From Plenodomus lindquistii (lineage: Eukaryota > Ascomycota > Dothideomycetes > Pleosporales > Leptosphaeriaceae): a stretch of DNA of 64,000 bases. Of this stretch, positions 33,560 through 45,199 are shown in pieces. The translations under genes and the position numbers were made by a program. The DNA lies in assembly GCA_025504975.1 (NCBI GenBank), contig JANUWI010000001.1, forward strand, positions 2,666,001 to 2,730,000. The letters run 5' to 3'. How positions within the stretch are numbered: position 1 is the first letter of the stretch; each line of letters begins with the position of its first letter. The notes under the pieces are model-generated. The model had not been told where the DNA came from, did not search any database, and saw nothing but the letters and a program-made list of their open reading frames with translations.

Positions 33560-35348
33560 CTATCCAAATTCGAGACTCCAAGGTTGCCTTCGTCCATACC
33601 CGCGGCCAGGATGGTGGAAAGGAACCTCGACAATGCTCTCAAACACCCCCATGGGCGGCAGCGTCGTGCCCGCACTCCCCCGCGAATCCAACTCGGCCAT
33701 GGTTTCCTCAGGTACCGACACGACAACGCCGCACTCCCAGTTCTTCATGTTCAAGCTTCCCAGCTCGCCACTCTTGAGCACTCTTTGACTTCCCCATGCC
33801 GACTCTGAAAGGTTCGCTGATCCAACGTAGACCCAAGCAACTCGTTTCCCATCAGCTCTGCACCCGCGCGCAAAGAGAAGCTTGTTGTGGGATAACATGC
33901 CTCGCCGTGTCGAGTCGTGATCGCGGAGGCATTCTCTCGGAAACCCAGGTGCATTGTAGTATTTCCTTGAGAAGGATATGATTCCGCCGCAGTCAGGACC
34001 TCCAATGCTTTGTTCTACAGTTTCCTTGGTAGGGAAGAAGATGCGAATCTTGTCGCGAACGTTTGCAGGCACAACAGAAGCATTGGGGTCCATCCCTTGT
34101 GCAGCAAGGTGGACACGGTGCAGAAAGCTGTCATTGACAGCCCCGAGCGAGGATGTAGCATAATCGATTTCGAGCTTTGCTAGATTTCCAAGCCGCAAGC
34201 TACGGATGGAGTGTGCTAGACCTAGTAGACCCGTGGGATGGGCATCTTCCGTCGGCTGGGGGCCACCGCTAACACTTGTCAGAATACGCGTGCTTTGGGC
34301 CTTTAGGAGCATGGTATTTGACTCACATGGAATGAACAAATGCAAGATGAGCAGTCTGCGAAAAGTCAAACTTCAGCACGCCGTCGATGACATTCTGCGG
34401 TGTCTTCTGCTGCTCCAAGAAGTAAACAAATTCCCGTCCAAATTCGGTAAGCTTCGACTTGTCGGCAGACATGCCATGACCAAGTCGAGGGAGATCTATC
34501 AAGAAGACAGAGTTCTCCATGACGCCTGGCTGCCAATCATTTGCGACCTCTCCCCAGTCGATCCGAGTCATATTTGCAGTTGGAATCGCGAGTCGTAGCT
34601 TGTGGTCTCCGAACAAGAGTAGATATTTGCTGTGCATCCTAAAGACACCCTGCATGGGTGGGAAATGAAGTCTAAGATTCGGTACCTTTGTGTCCTTCAT
34701 CTCTCGTACCCACCTGGCCTGGACATCTTTGTCTTTGGCGTTCATGACCCATATCTGCTTGACATTGACCGGATTCAACTTTTCGTGCAGCCACTCGGCT
34801 TCCCACATGAAGGAGCTGATGACGGCGATGTTGACCTGAGGTGCTTCCAGGAGCTCATCAATGGTGATATCGTTGGTACGCGGATACTTTGTTGCGAAGG
34901 TACGTTTGATCGTTCCCTTGGGGTATTGCAGTGTTACAGTTGACAATGTAGGACAAGGCATACTGCTTTTCGGTGGTAACGTGCTCTCGGTTGTTCTGGC
35001 TTGACGTTTGGTTGGCTGATTCGGCGACGGGTCACGTTTGCGTTTGTTTAGCCTAGCAAGGCGTTCCTCTTCCATTGCTTTACGATCGATACCACCGAGA
35101 CCCATAGAAGGGCATGGTACAGGTGTGCCGGGCGTTACAACGGCGGGCGCTCGATGGGGCTGTTTGACAGTGGCTATCACATGATTGGCATCGCCTACAG
35201 AAGAGTTTGGGCTGGGGCGCTGTTCCGTGTGTTGCTTGGAGAGCGCAATCGCCAGCCGAAGGTCTTCGTCTTGGTCATCGGTGGTCGGCTCTTCCATCGA
35301 CATGGCCAGCGCCCGCTCAAGGTCGGCCGCGTCGCTCGAAGTCGACAT
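33560..35348 (-). CDS. TDP1: Tyrosyl-DNA phosphodiesterase 1
   Basis: DNA-repair enzyme that removes stalled topoisomerase I peptides and other adducts from DNA 3' ends. Predicted 578 aa; exons 35348-34327 and 34274-33560 (52-nt intron). The two HKD half-sites are visible: His239/Lys241 in RMHSKYLLLF with the Asn of ANMTRIDWGE, and His470/Lys472 in MLSHNKLLFARG with VYVGSANLSESAWG. Both are complete. The N-terminus has two patterns like ubiquitin-interacting motifs (DLERALAMSMEE and DEDLRLAIALSKQ) seen in fungal and plant relatives, then a nuclear-type basic stretch (KRKRDPSPNQPTKRQ). The ATG at 35348 places these motifs first; an upstream in-frame ATG at 35555 would add unrelated sequence. 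Confidence 0.93.
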
Positions 35349-35850
35349 GCTGCTGGGCCCGGGTGCACGTGTGGAATTGCCGATGTAAGGCTGCAGGTGA
35401 GGCTGTGAGCAAACAGCTGGGGGACGCGACGCGAAGGCTATGCAAGCACGTGTTCCTTGCTTGGCAGTTACACGCCAGGTCCTGGCCCGGCCGAAGCAGT
35501 TCATTGCGGAGCGACAGTACGTGCTGTACATGAGTACATAGTCCTGTTCACACACACTTGCCGGGTGCCGGATGTTTCCGGTGACGGTGTGTAATCACAA
35601 TCACGTTTGATGCGCGCGGGTTGCCCCTTAATCACAGTGCCGCTCCCTTTTCTCGTAAACACAGTCAATGACGTCAGCGCTCAGCCACATGAATCTCAAA
35701 CTGTCATTGGGGGTCCATCACATGTGAGCAACCTCGCTACCTACACCTATCTGAGCGCGGCTCTTGAAACTGCATCTGCCCAGCCGGGTACCAGAGCAGC
35801 ATCAGAGTCACTGTAGACGGGCTCCGATCCATAAATTAGGTCACCGGCCC
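35349..35850. other. Intergenic region
   Basis: Between the TDP1 start and the URM1 stop, both on the minus strand. Presumably the TDP1 promoter. No other feature seen. Confidence 0.6.
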
Positions 35851-36287
35851 CTATCCGCCGTGCAATGTGGAAACAAACATGATGTGGTCCTTCTTCTGAA
35901 GTTCATACTGGTCCTCTCCCTCGAGTTCCCAGTCGGCTTCGTTGACCAAAACTAAAATACCTGGTCGTCTGATACGCAACTCAACGTTAGCGCATGACAA
36001 GCCTTCTCTCATCCAACTTACTTACACTGTGCCGTCCAGAACGAACAAGTCTTTTCTAGGATCCTTCATGACCTTTTCACACAGATAGCGTACTAGGTAT
36101 GCGACATTGCTTGGATTCCCAGATTCGTCATGCGAAGGTATCGCAAGCGCGTATTTCTTTTGATTCGCGAATAGAATCTCCAGGCCGCCGCTGCGTGCAA
36201 GGCGTGAGTCAACGTCGTCCAGATAAAATAGCTTGCATACCTAAACTCGATAGTTATGGGAATAGTGGCATTCTGTGTGTCCGACAT
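35851..36287 (-). CDS. URM1: Ubiquitin-related modifier 1
   Basis: Small beta-grasp protein that is thiocarboxylated at its C-terminus by Uba4 and passes sulfur to U34 of tRNAs for Lys, Glu and Gln; it can also be conjugated to proteins. Predicted 109 aa in three short exons: 36287-36241, 36190-36026 and 35968-35851 (introns 50 and 57 nt, the second with GCTAAC). No single frame exceeds 75 codons, so it is easily missed. Diagnostic parts are ITIEFSGGLEILF near the N-terminus, VAYLVRYLCEKV, the loop RPGILVLVNEADWELEG, and the end FVSTLHGG, whose terminal Gly-Gly is the modified end. It is divergent from ELP2, which acts on the same base. Confidence 0.94.
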
Positions 36288-36477
36288 TGCGGACTCTCTG
36301 CTCAGCTTGCTCAAAGGTACTGTAGGTAGGACCTGATGTTGGGAATGGTATAGCTGTATTCCAACCTGCTTGTTGCTTTATACCTAATCCGGGTCCTTAA
36401 GCGACGTTAGCGTCAGCGAAATCCTCGAACGGAATGACTACAAGTACAACCCGAGCAGATCGCATCGACGGCTGAAA
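36288..36477. promoter_or_regulatory. Shared bidirectional promoter of URM1 and ELP2
   Basis: Only 190 bp separate the two divergent start codons, so both genes must use overlapping promoter and leader sequence. No TATA box is evident. Co-regulation is inferred from geometry and shared pathway. Confidence 0.65.
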
Positions 36478-38929
36478 ATGAAGGCGACTCCAGAGTACAT
36501 TTCCATAGGAGGAAACAGAAACCCAGCGGCAGCCGACTGGGACGAAGGTGGCAGGCAACTGCTAGCTTTTGGTGCCGATGATTCCATCGCCATTTGGGAC
36601 CCTCGAGTAAGAATGGTTTCTTGAGGGCCGGCAGCGAACGTACTGACAAGCTCAGAATGGGGAACTTACTGGCGTTCAAACCATCCTGAATGGTCATACC
36701 AAACCTGTAAATGCAGTCAAATTCTATCCAACAGACACACCAGATGTCTCTGTTCTCATCAGTGGCTCGGCAGACAACACATTCCGGATATGGCGCAGTC
36801 TTCCGAACAGCACTACCAGATTTGAGTGTATCATTACGAGGACCGAACATACTGGCCCCATCACCAGGATCGCCACCTTGCCAAGTCTGGGCATGATAGC
36901 AACGGGATCATCAGATGGCACGGTCAGGATCTGGAGCCTGACCCGCAACCCCGACTTCTTATCAATGGACATCAGACCCCACCAAACCATCACGCTATCT
37001 CCCAAGTACTTTCCGTTGAATCTGGCTCTTGCAACCTTGGATGAGGGCTCTGTTATCCTAGCGGTCGCTGGCACTCGTAGCACCGTCCAGATATATGTCT
37101 CGAAAGAAGGCGACTTCAACCTATCCACAACACTCACAGGTCATGAGGGATGGATCCGTGCTCTTGCATTCACGCGAGAGACTTCAGACCCCAAGAGCGA
37201 CTTGCTGCTTGCATCAGCAAGCCAGGACAAGTACATTCGTCTGTGGAGAGTTCACAGCGGGGACGAATTACCTGCTGCGAGTACAGCGCTCAACGACCCA
37301 GCCTTAGGTGGAATGGGGAAATCTCTGTCGAACAAGGCCCACTGGTTTAGCACAGACGCTTCAAAGTACTCGGTGACGTTTGAAGCACTGCTGCTCGGCC
37401 ATGAAGATTGGATCTATCAAGCATCATGGCGGCACAGAGGTGGAAAACTGCAACTGCTCACAACGTCCGAGGATAATTCTCTTGCGATTTGGGAGTCCGA
37501 TCCTAGCTCTGGCGTCTGGGTCTGCATCACACGGCTCGGTGAAATCAGTGCGCAAAAGGGCTCCACGAGCGCAACTGGTAGTGCAGGAGGGTTCTGGATC
37601 GGACTTTGGTCACCAGATGGTGATTCTGTGGTCTCGCTCGGTCGTACTGGTAGTTGGAGAAAATGGACGTACTCAACCGCCGAAGACATGTGGGCCCAGC
37701 AAGTCGCCATTACAGGCCACGTCCGTCAAGTGCGAGGTGTGAGCTGGTCCAAAGATGGGTCATATCTCCTCTCTACAAGCTCGGATCAAACGACTAGATT
37801 GTATTCGCAGTGGCGACGAGACGGTTTCGCACCATCGTGGCATGAATTCTCGCGTCCCCAGATCCATGGCTATGATCTCAACTGCATCGAAGCAGTTACA
37901 AACACCCAGTTCATCTCCGGCGCAGACGAGAAACTGCTCCGGGTCTTCGATGAACCTAAAGGTGTTGCAGAAATGCTAGACTCGCTGTGCGCTATCAAAA
38001 CTTTCTTGTCCGCCGACCTCCCTGACGCGGCCAACATCCCCGTCCTTGGCCTGTCCAACAAAGCCATCCAAGCCGTAGCCGATGACGACGACCCCGCACC
38101 TACCGAAAATAACGAAGACGAACGCGAAGCCATAGACCCTTCCTCCATTGTCCGCAAATCTACCCTGCAATTCAACCACCCACCCTTTGAGGACCATCTA
38201 GCACGCCACCTCCTCTGGCCCGAGACCGAGAAACTCTACGGTCATGGATATGAAATCTCCGCTGTGGCTGTGAGTCGTGATGGCGGGCTTGTCGCGACGG
38301 CGTGTCGTGCCAGTTCAATCGACCACGCTGTGATTCGTCTGTACGACACAAAAGACTGGCTCGAAGTGAAGCCGCCCCTAAAAGCACATTCCCTGACCGT
38401 GACGGCGCTGCAGTTCTCTCCTGATGGTAGATATCTGCTAAGTGTAGGAAGAGACAGACAGTGGGTCGTATGGGAGCGGAACGATGGACCGGAGTTGTAT
38501 CAGCTCAGGTATTCGAATCCGAAGGGGCATTCACGGATGATTTTGGGCGGATGCTGGGCATCTCTTGCACATCCCACATTTTTGACGGGGGGCAGGGATA
38601 AGATGATAAAAATCTGGCAGATTGGCGAGACGGAAGTGTTGCTTATGGGCACTGTGGCGGCGAATGCTGCGGTGACGGCGGTGTCTTGCAATCCGAATGC
38701 CTCCCTGGATGGCGACGTGCAGTTCGCATATGGTACGGAAAACGGTGAGATTTGTATTGCGAGCACTTCTGCGGATGCGCTGGACAAGGTTGAAGTGCAT
38801 GTTGTTGAAGCGGAGCTGTCGCCGGCAAAAACAGTCAACCAGATCGTATGGAGGCCGGATCAGGATAGTGGACAACAGCTTGCGGTGGCTAGCGATGATA
38901 CTTCACTGCGGATCTTCAATGTTGAGTAG
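36478..38929 (+). CDS. ELP2: Elongator complex subunit 2 (WD40)
   Basis: Predicted 800 aa; exons 36478-36606 and 36656-38929 (49-nt intron). The N-terminus EYISIGGNRNPAAADWDEG is typical of Elp2. WD-repeat units follow throughout, for example GSADNTFRIWRS, GSSDGTVRIWSL, ASQDKYIRLWRV, SEDNSLAIWES, SSDQTTRLYSQW, GRDRQWVVWER and GGRDKMIKIWQI, enough for the two seven-bladed propellers of the family. An acidic disordered loop (ADDDDPAPTENNEDERE) lies between them. Elp2 is a scaffold of the Elp1-2-3 subcomplex, which adds the carboxymethyl side chain to wobble uridine. Frames are intact over 750 codons. Confidence 0.95.
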
Positions 38930-39143
38930 CTGCGTGAATAAAGCATTACGGTGGAACGATGTCAAGGAAGATTGATTCATGAGACATTGATTAGATAACA
39001 GCATGTTGAGCGTGTCAGAGAATAGACGAGCACAGTAAATGAGCCGGAACAAGGTGGAACTGTGGTTCTGAAACAGGCAACATACGTTTATGTTCAATTG
39101 CTATCAGATCCTGTCGCACAGCCTTTATTGCAACATTGTATGT

Positions 39144-40259
39144 CTACGCATACCGCGATGCAGCCGCGACACCCTCCTTCCCAGTCGCCTTCGTCTCGCA
39201 GATCGGCATACCACTCTCCTCTATGATGTCCTTACTCCTTCCAGCCTTCTCCCCCCTCCTCAATTTCTTCGTTTCCGCACACGCACGCACAAAGAGCCAA
39301 AAATGCCCCGCCAGTGCAATAAACTGACACACCATCATCACAAACGAAACACCCGTGCGCATCGTCTTCACACTCCAAAGATCATTTACCCCTGCATCCT
39401 GTTCTGCGCACGCCGCCACATTTGCACGTAGCGCAGCATCATATTCCGGGTGCTCAGATGGAGCAGGTATAGATGGGTACCCCGATCCCTGACAAGTCCT
39501 CGACTCTTCCAATGCTTCCTGGGAGCGCCGTGTATCGAGTTGCCACACCCACGTCCCATTTTGCGCCAAGCCATAATTCCCAAGCGAACTCGACGTGTAA
39601 CCCTCCAAGCTCGTGTACTCGGTTACTTGTCCGTCATGACCAAATCTCATGATGTAGCGGGAAGCTTGGAGCGCGAGCAGAGCAGTAAAGACAAGGCCGA
39701 GCCAGAGAATTAGGTGGATGGAGACTTGGACACCGGAGTGGATTGTGATGGGGCGTGCCTGATGGAGGAAGAGGAAGAGGAAGAGGCAAATACTACACCA
39801 GAGGATGCTGACGCTCGAGGTGACTAGCGAAGGCCAGATTTCCCAAGGGACAACGGGATTGTATGTTGCGGTCGGCCAGCGCGAGAGCGAGGAGAGGAGG
39901 TATGCGGCGCATCCTATTCCTATTAGGCCGGTGATGATGAGTAGGATATAGATGGCGGACTGAACCTTTCCCAGGCGGCCAGCGATATTGGGATTTTCAT
40001 TGACACCATGTGGTAAAGCGGTAGTGGGCGTGTTGACATGAGACTCAGGAGCCTGAGATGTCTTTGTGGCAGAGATGCCACGGGAAGGTGGCGGATGGTG
40101 CCATGCATCAGGCCTTTGTAAGGACTGCGCGGGAGACTCATTATGTGCAGTAGTTGGTCGCGAGAAGTTTGACAGTGGACTTCGGGTCACCGCTACGTGC
40201 GCTGGGGCCATGGTGTTGAATTCGGCGGGCGCATGCGACGTCGTATACGGGGTAGACAT
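39144..40259 (-). CDS. Four-pass membrane protein, unknown function
   Basis: Single-exon gene, 371 aa from the ATG at 40259 (the frame extends further upstream without support). A cytosolic Ser/Pro-rich N-terminus of about 105 residues is followed by four hydrophobic helices: VQSAIYILLIITGLIGIG, LVTSSVSILWCSICLFLF, LILWLGLVFTALLALQA and VSFVMMVCQFIALAGHFWLF. A loop of about 90 residues between helices 3 and 4 has four Cys and an N-x-T site, so it may face outside. The layout resembles MARVEL-like or other tetraspan families, but I do not recognise the family. The C-terminal tail is basic. Confidence 0.75.
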   Translation of the reverse strand: MSTPYTTSHAPAEFNTMAPAHVAVTRSPLSNFSRPTTAHNESPAQSLQRPDAWHHPPPSRGISATKTSQAPESHVNTPTTALPHGVNENPNIAGRLGKVQSAIYILLIITGLIGIGCAAYLLSSLSRWPTATYNPVVPWEIWPSLVTSSVSILWCSICLFLFLFLHQARPITIHSGVQVSIHLILWLGLVFTALLALQASRYIMRFGHDGQVTEYTSLEGYTSSSLGNYGLAQNGTWVWQLDTRRSQEALEESRTCQGSGYPSIPAPSEHPEYDAALRANVAACAEQDAGVNDLWSVKTMRTGVSFVMMVCQFIALAGHFWLFVRACAETKKLRRGEKAGRSKDIIEESGMPICETKATGKEGVAAASRYA

Positions 40260-40782
40260 TATCTTTTCATTTGCATGAATGTGCATGTTGAACAAGTGGC
40301 TGCGCCAATCTTGCGCGGGTGAAGATGCAACAGTGGGTGGCCAAAGAATGGCAATTATGAGACAAGAAACATGTGGGAATGAAAACGCTCTGCAGGCAGC
40401 GATGCGGCACAGGCAACACGCATTGTCACGACAAGGCTTGCCGCCTGATTTGTATGTATGTAGTAAGTGCTTGGTATATCGAAAAAGCTTTGATTTGGTA
40501 TCGTATGATAGGTGAGCCGAGGGTGGCATCCTTGTACCAACGCCTCTTCACCCAGGAAGCGAGATTGATTGCTCGTTATAACCTGGCTAGGCTGTACTGG
40601 CTCAAGTCGTACCAGGATTCGCTGGCCCGCCAATATCGTGTTGTTGTTACATTATACCGTGTGTATCTGGTGAGCCTGGATGTGATGGTGTTTTGGAGCA
40701 ACAAGCTTTCTCCCGCATAATTGGTGTACTGCTCGTGCACGAGACAACACGGCGCAGCGACTTCGCACAGCGACTTGATCCA
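40260..40782. other. Intergenic region
   Basis: Promoter of the four-pass membrane protein and 3' flank of VPS23, both on the minus strand. Nothing else recognised. Confidence 0.6.
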
Positions 40783-42436
40783 TCAGCGCACGTGGTACTC
40801 ATTGAGCGCCATGCCTTGCGCAATCTTCTTGATGAGCGCTTTCCGCATGAACTGTTCTCTGGCAAGACTTCTCGTCTGCTGTGTACAAAGTTAGCTTTGG
40901 CGTCATCCTCAATAACCCTGAGAGTTTCTTGTCTGGGGCTGGGCAAAGAACTTACCTTGACGAAAACCTCTGTTCCGACTCTCCCCTTGTCCAATGCTCT
41001 GCCCAGCACGAAGATGGCATCCGCGATACCCTTCTCTTCTGCTGCTAGAGTGTATAGCTGGCCACCTACTAGCGTAGGGGCGACGAGTACGTCGTCAACA
41101 TCCGGTACCGGGCGCCGTCTGGCGTCGTCCATGACACGATCTGCTTCGACCATTGCACCCTTGAGCACCTGCTCGTTGCTAGCAAGCGACGCGTCCAATT
41201 GCTGAAGCTCGCCTAGCTCGGCTTGGAGACGGGCGTGTGCTGCTTGGAGCGCATGCTGTTGAGCTTGCAGCGGGCCAATGGCAGAGTGGTTGGAGGAGAC
41301 GGTCTGGCGGATCTGTGCGACGAGGGTTTGGCTGAGGGCGCGGAGAAGGGCGTCTTTCTCTGGGTTGGGAGGGACGGGTGGGACGGGTGTGGGGATGTGG
41401 CTGTTGGACTGCGAGGGAAGTGTGACTTGGAGGGAGTCGTCGAGCAGGTCGACAGGCGGTTTCGGGGCAGGTGGAGCGTGTTGCGGTGGGTGCTGCTGCG
41501 GCGGGTGGTGCTGTCCGTACTGCTGCGGATGGGGAGCTTGGTGGTACCGCCGTCCTTCAGGCGTCATGGGGCTCACGGGGCTGCCCGCCTCATAGTGCTG
41601 GGCCGCATACGGCCAGGGCTGCCTTGAGGCTGGGGTTGCAGGACTGATGTCGAGACTGGCCTGTCTGCCGGGCGCGCCATGGCCGTGTCTCGGAGGATGC
41701 GGTGGGAGTGGAGGCGGCTGCGAATAGCCATCACGCGGCGGCTGACGTGTCGGTCGGTTCTGGTCGCCCGGCTTGGGGGGCTTTGGCGGAGGGGCAGGCG
41801 GCTGGCTCGAGGGCCCGGAGGACGGCGACGCGCCCGCCTGGCCGTGAACGGAACGCTGCCATTCGGCTGGTGGAGGAGGGTGAGGCTGCTGCTGCTGCTT
41901 GGATCGCACGGGCGGCTCTTTGGCAAAGACGCCGCGCAGGACGGCCACCAAGTCGAACAGGGTCGACTTGTCCCAGTATTGCGCCCATTGCGCCAGGTAC
42001 GGGTGGTACACTCGGCCGTCGCCGCCCACATGCTGGCCTGGCCGCACCACCATGTCTGGCGACGGCGTAATGTACACAATGGGCGGCTCTCGCGGGTAGC
42101 CGTAGGGCACCCACATGGCCACGGGGAAGCCATACGTTGCGCCGCGGAACGTCACGGGCAGTGTGCCGCTGAGGAGGAGCAGGAGCGCCGAGGCTCCATT
42201 CTCGTATGCTGGTGCTGCTGTCAGTGGCCGTGGTGGCCGTGGTGGCCGTTGTGGCCGTGGTGGCCGTTGTGGGCGCAAAGGGCATGCGACGTACTGTAAA
42301 TGTCCGTCCGCGTAGTCAGCGACGGGTAGCTGGCGAGCACCTCGGCCGCGTCCTTGTACGTCCGCTGCACGTGCGAGTATTCGCTGGTCAAGACGCTGTA
42401 CAGCCAGTTGAGCACTTTGTCTGGCACCGCGCTCAT
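40783..42436 (-). CDS. VPS23: ESCRT-I subunit VPS23/TSG101
   Basis: Recognises ubiquitinated cargo at endosomes and starts ESCRT assembly for multivesicular-body sorting. Predicted 496 aa; exons 42436-42295, 42208-40956 and 40878-40783. The UEV domain (about 1-150) contains YENGASALLLLLSGTLPV, YGFPVAMWVPYGYPREPP and the PSPDMVVRPGQHVGGDGRVYHPYL segment around the catalytically dead E2 site. A long Pro/Gln-rich linker and a coiled coil (about 320-380) follow. The C-terminal steadiness box ends in SLAREQFMRKALIKKIA, which is recovered only by splicing to the last 31-codon exon. The first intron (42294-42209) contains a 9-bp minisatellite. Confidence 0.95.
42224..42268 (+). repeat. 9-bp minisatellite inside VPS23 intron 1
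   Basis: Five copies of GTGGCCGTG/T in tandem, wholly inside the first intron of VPS23. Copy-number change here would not alter the protein. Confidence 0.85.
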
Positions 42437-42729
42437 GTCTAGTTGACGTCGTTTGCTCGACACAGGCGCGCCGGCGCGGGGAAGCTCCTCTACCTTACCA
42501 ACACCTTGGCAATGACAACCAACACCCACATGTCACCTCTGCGCATCGCTCGTCCTCTCAAACATCATTCCATTTCATGTACATTGCGCTATGCAAGCAC
42601 ATACTACCATTACTGTGCTATAAAATCATGTCAATCATCACCGCCTTAGCGAGCGTGGTCCCCATGGCGCCAATTGCAAGGGCGCCCATATCATACAGTT
42701 CCACCCAGGGTATCTTCGTCCTCCGCTGC

Positions 42730-44502
42730 TCAGTGCTGACTCCACTCAATCGTATTAAGATCAACCCCTTCTTGGACGAGCTCCCACAGCGGGCTCAACT
42801 CTCGCAAGAACGTTACTCGCTCCTGCACCGCCTTCAGCACATAGTCAATCTCCGAGTCTGTCGTGAACCGTCCGATACCAAAGCGAATACTGCTGTGTGC
42901 GCTCTCGTCACTGCTGCCCAGCGCTCGGAGTACATAGCTGGGTTCCAACGAAGCTGATGTACACGCACTGCCAGACGACAAGGCAATGTCCTTCAGTGCC
43001 ATGAGTAGTGACTCTCCCTCAACATACGCGAATGAAACGTTTACGCAGCCAGGGTAATGTCGCTCCCGGTCGCCGTTGAGCGTGGTATGCTCAAGCGATA
43101 GCAGGCCTTCGAGAAGGCGATTCGACAGCGAGCTGATGCGCTTTGTGTCGTACTGCGGCTGATTAGCAGAGGCCTAGCAAAACATCGTGAAGCCAGTGAA
43201 GAAGACAAAAAAAAACTACTCATAACCCCTGCACATTTGTCAACATGGCGCGTCGACGGCCGAAGCCGCCTAACACTCTGAAAGCCATGCATGTCGGAAG
43301 CAAATAATCATAGTGAATGCGAAAGATCACGTCGGGTGTACGTACCGCCATCTCCTCTTTGCATATCCGCGCAGCTTCGCCCATGCCAATCGCGAGTGGT
43401 GGTGCAAGCGTTCCACTTCGCAACCCTCGCTCCTGGCCGCCACCACTGATGATGGGGTCAAGTCTGACCCTGGGTCTCCGTCGTACATAGCACGCACCAA
43501 TACCTTTAGGACCATAGATCTTGTGGCCAGATATCGACATCAAGTCGACGTTCATCTTGTTGACATCGATGGGGATCTTGCCGACAGCCTGCGCGGCATC
43601 AGTGTGGAAGAATATCTTCTTTGAGCGACAAAGTCTCCCGATCTCTTCTACGGGTTGGACGACTCCAATCTCGTTGTTGACAGTCATGATGCTGACCATG
43701 GCTGTGTCTGGGCGCATAGCAGCTTCGAGCTGGGCCATGTCGACGAGGCCATTGCTCTGCACGGGCAGATAAGTGACTGAGAAACCTTCTTCTTGGAGAT
43801 GTCTACAGCTGTCAAGCACGCACTTGTGTTCGGTCTGGGCAGTGATGATGTGCTTCTTCTTGCCAGCACGACCCAGGAAGCGCATGACGCCCTTGATGCT
43901 CATGTTGTTGCTCTCGGTAGCGCCACTTGTGAAGATGATCTCCTTGGGGTCTGCGCCAATGAGGTCGGCGATATTTTTGCGCGCGTCCTCGACGGCCTTG
44001 TCGGTCTCCCAGCCGTAGGCGTGTGTGCGCGAATGGGGATTGCCGTACATGCCCGTCATGTAGGGGAGCATGGTATCGACTACACGCGGGTCCATGGGCG
44101 TCGTAGCCTGCATGTCCAGATAGATGGGCCTTGAGCCCTGATCCATGACTGTGGCCTGCTTGAGTATGCCTAGGAAAGTCAGCATCTCCGGAGGCAGGGG
44201 GCAAATGCGGGTAGGGTAGAGCTAGCTGTACCTGCAGTTGGCGACATCATGACATCCCCGCTCATGCCAGTTGTTGGCATCGTCGCATCCTCTGCATGTT
44301 CGCCCGTCTGCCTGAGAAACGACTTGGAGTCCAGTTGGGTTGCCGTGTCGATGTTGACCGACGCTCCGGCGGGCTGTGACGACGAGACATGGCGCCTCTG
44401 CCCAGCAGCGACGCGGGGGAACCGTGCAAATGCAGACGAAGGATAGCGACGAGAAGCGATGCGGAGGGCCTGCCTTCCGACGGTGGGTACAATGTGCGAC
44501 AT
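42730..44502 (-). CDS. NFS1: Mitochondrial cysteine desulfurase
   Basis: PLP enzyme that takes sulfur from cysteine for Fe-S cluster assembly and, through Tum1/Uba4/Urm1, for tRNA thiolation. Predicted 505 aa; exons 44502-44232, 44169-43346 and 43152-42730. An Arg/Ser-rich mitochondrial presequence (MSHIVPTVGRQALRIASRR) opens the protein. Markers include YLDMQATTPMDPRV, TEHKCVLDSC, HTDAAQAVGKIPID, the PLP-lysine motif SGHKIYGPKG, and the mobile loop SSGSACTSASLEPSYV with the catalytic Cys. It ends LREL.PLWELVQEG. The second intron (193 nt) is much longer than others here; it could hide a second intron pair, but direct joining gives the expected family spacing. Confidence 0.95.
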
Positions 44503-45199
44503 GGTGAAGTTGAGGAGGGGAAATGGGGAGATTGAAATGGAGAGGAAGATCCGATCTGATGTTTGCGGCGAAGATAAGCGCCAAGCTGACATTACTAAGC
44601 CATGTGCCCTGGCCCGGCCCTGCCCCGCCACCACCTCGTGTTCGACCTCGTCATGACGCTTGGTCGAGCCGTGCCAGTGCGAGAAGTGCAGCTGGTGGCT
44701 AGAGTAGAGGAGACATGGGAAGCCTTGGTGCTCCATCAGCCCTTGTTTTGCTGCACTCTGCACTGGTGTCATTGATGCTTGAGCCTTGAGATGGACCCAG
44801 GCAGCCGATGGCTTGGAAGCGACTAGCACTTGATTCATCGGGTAGTCCGGGAAGCCCTCCCCCACCCGCGACATTCACATCCGTCCACTCTACTCTATTC
44901 ACCAGTGCGTAGTGACGGCGTCTACTCTTAACTCTACTACTACTACTACATCCTCTGCTGCAACGCGTGCAGTCTCCACATAAGCTGTCGTGCAGTTCGA
45001 CCATCCAAGTACTAGCGCCCACGAGCGCGCGACGCAGATCAAGTGCACAGCCACAAGACTGGTGTCGTCCCACGTCATCTCCTCTACGTACTACTCTGCT
45101 GCATACTCAGTCTACTGCGCCCCTGGCACCTTCTCCACACACAGCATAGCATACCTACGATTGCACACTCTTCCTACCGCTGCCTGCAAGCAACGCACC
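44503..45199. other. Divergent promoter region of NFS1 and RVS167
   Basis: About 700 bp between two divergent start codons. Contains a short trinucleotide CTA/TAC repeat (about 44934-44948). No coding feature supported. Confidence 0.6.

Noticed and set aside
32945..33808. 287-codon plus-strand frame
   Set aside because: Antisense to the starts of the F-box-like gene and the end of TDP1, both of which have spliced, family-like frames.
41679..42299. 206-codon plus-strand frame rich in Arg
   Set aside because: Antisense to the UEV and Pro-rich part of VPS23 and running through its intron minisatellite.
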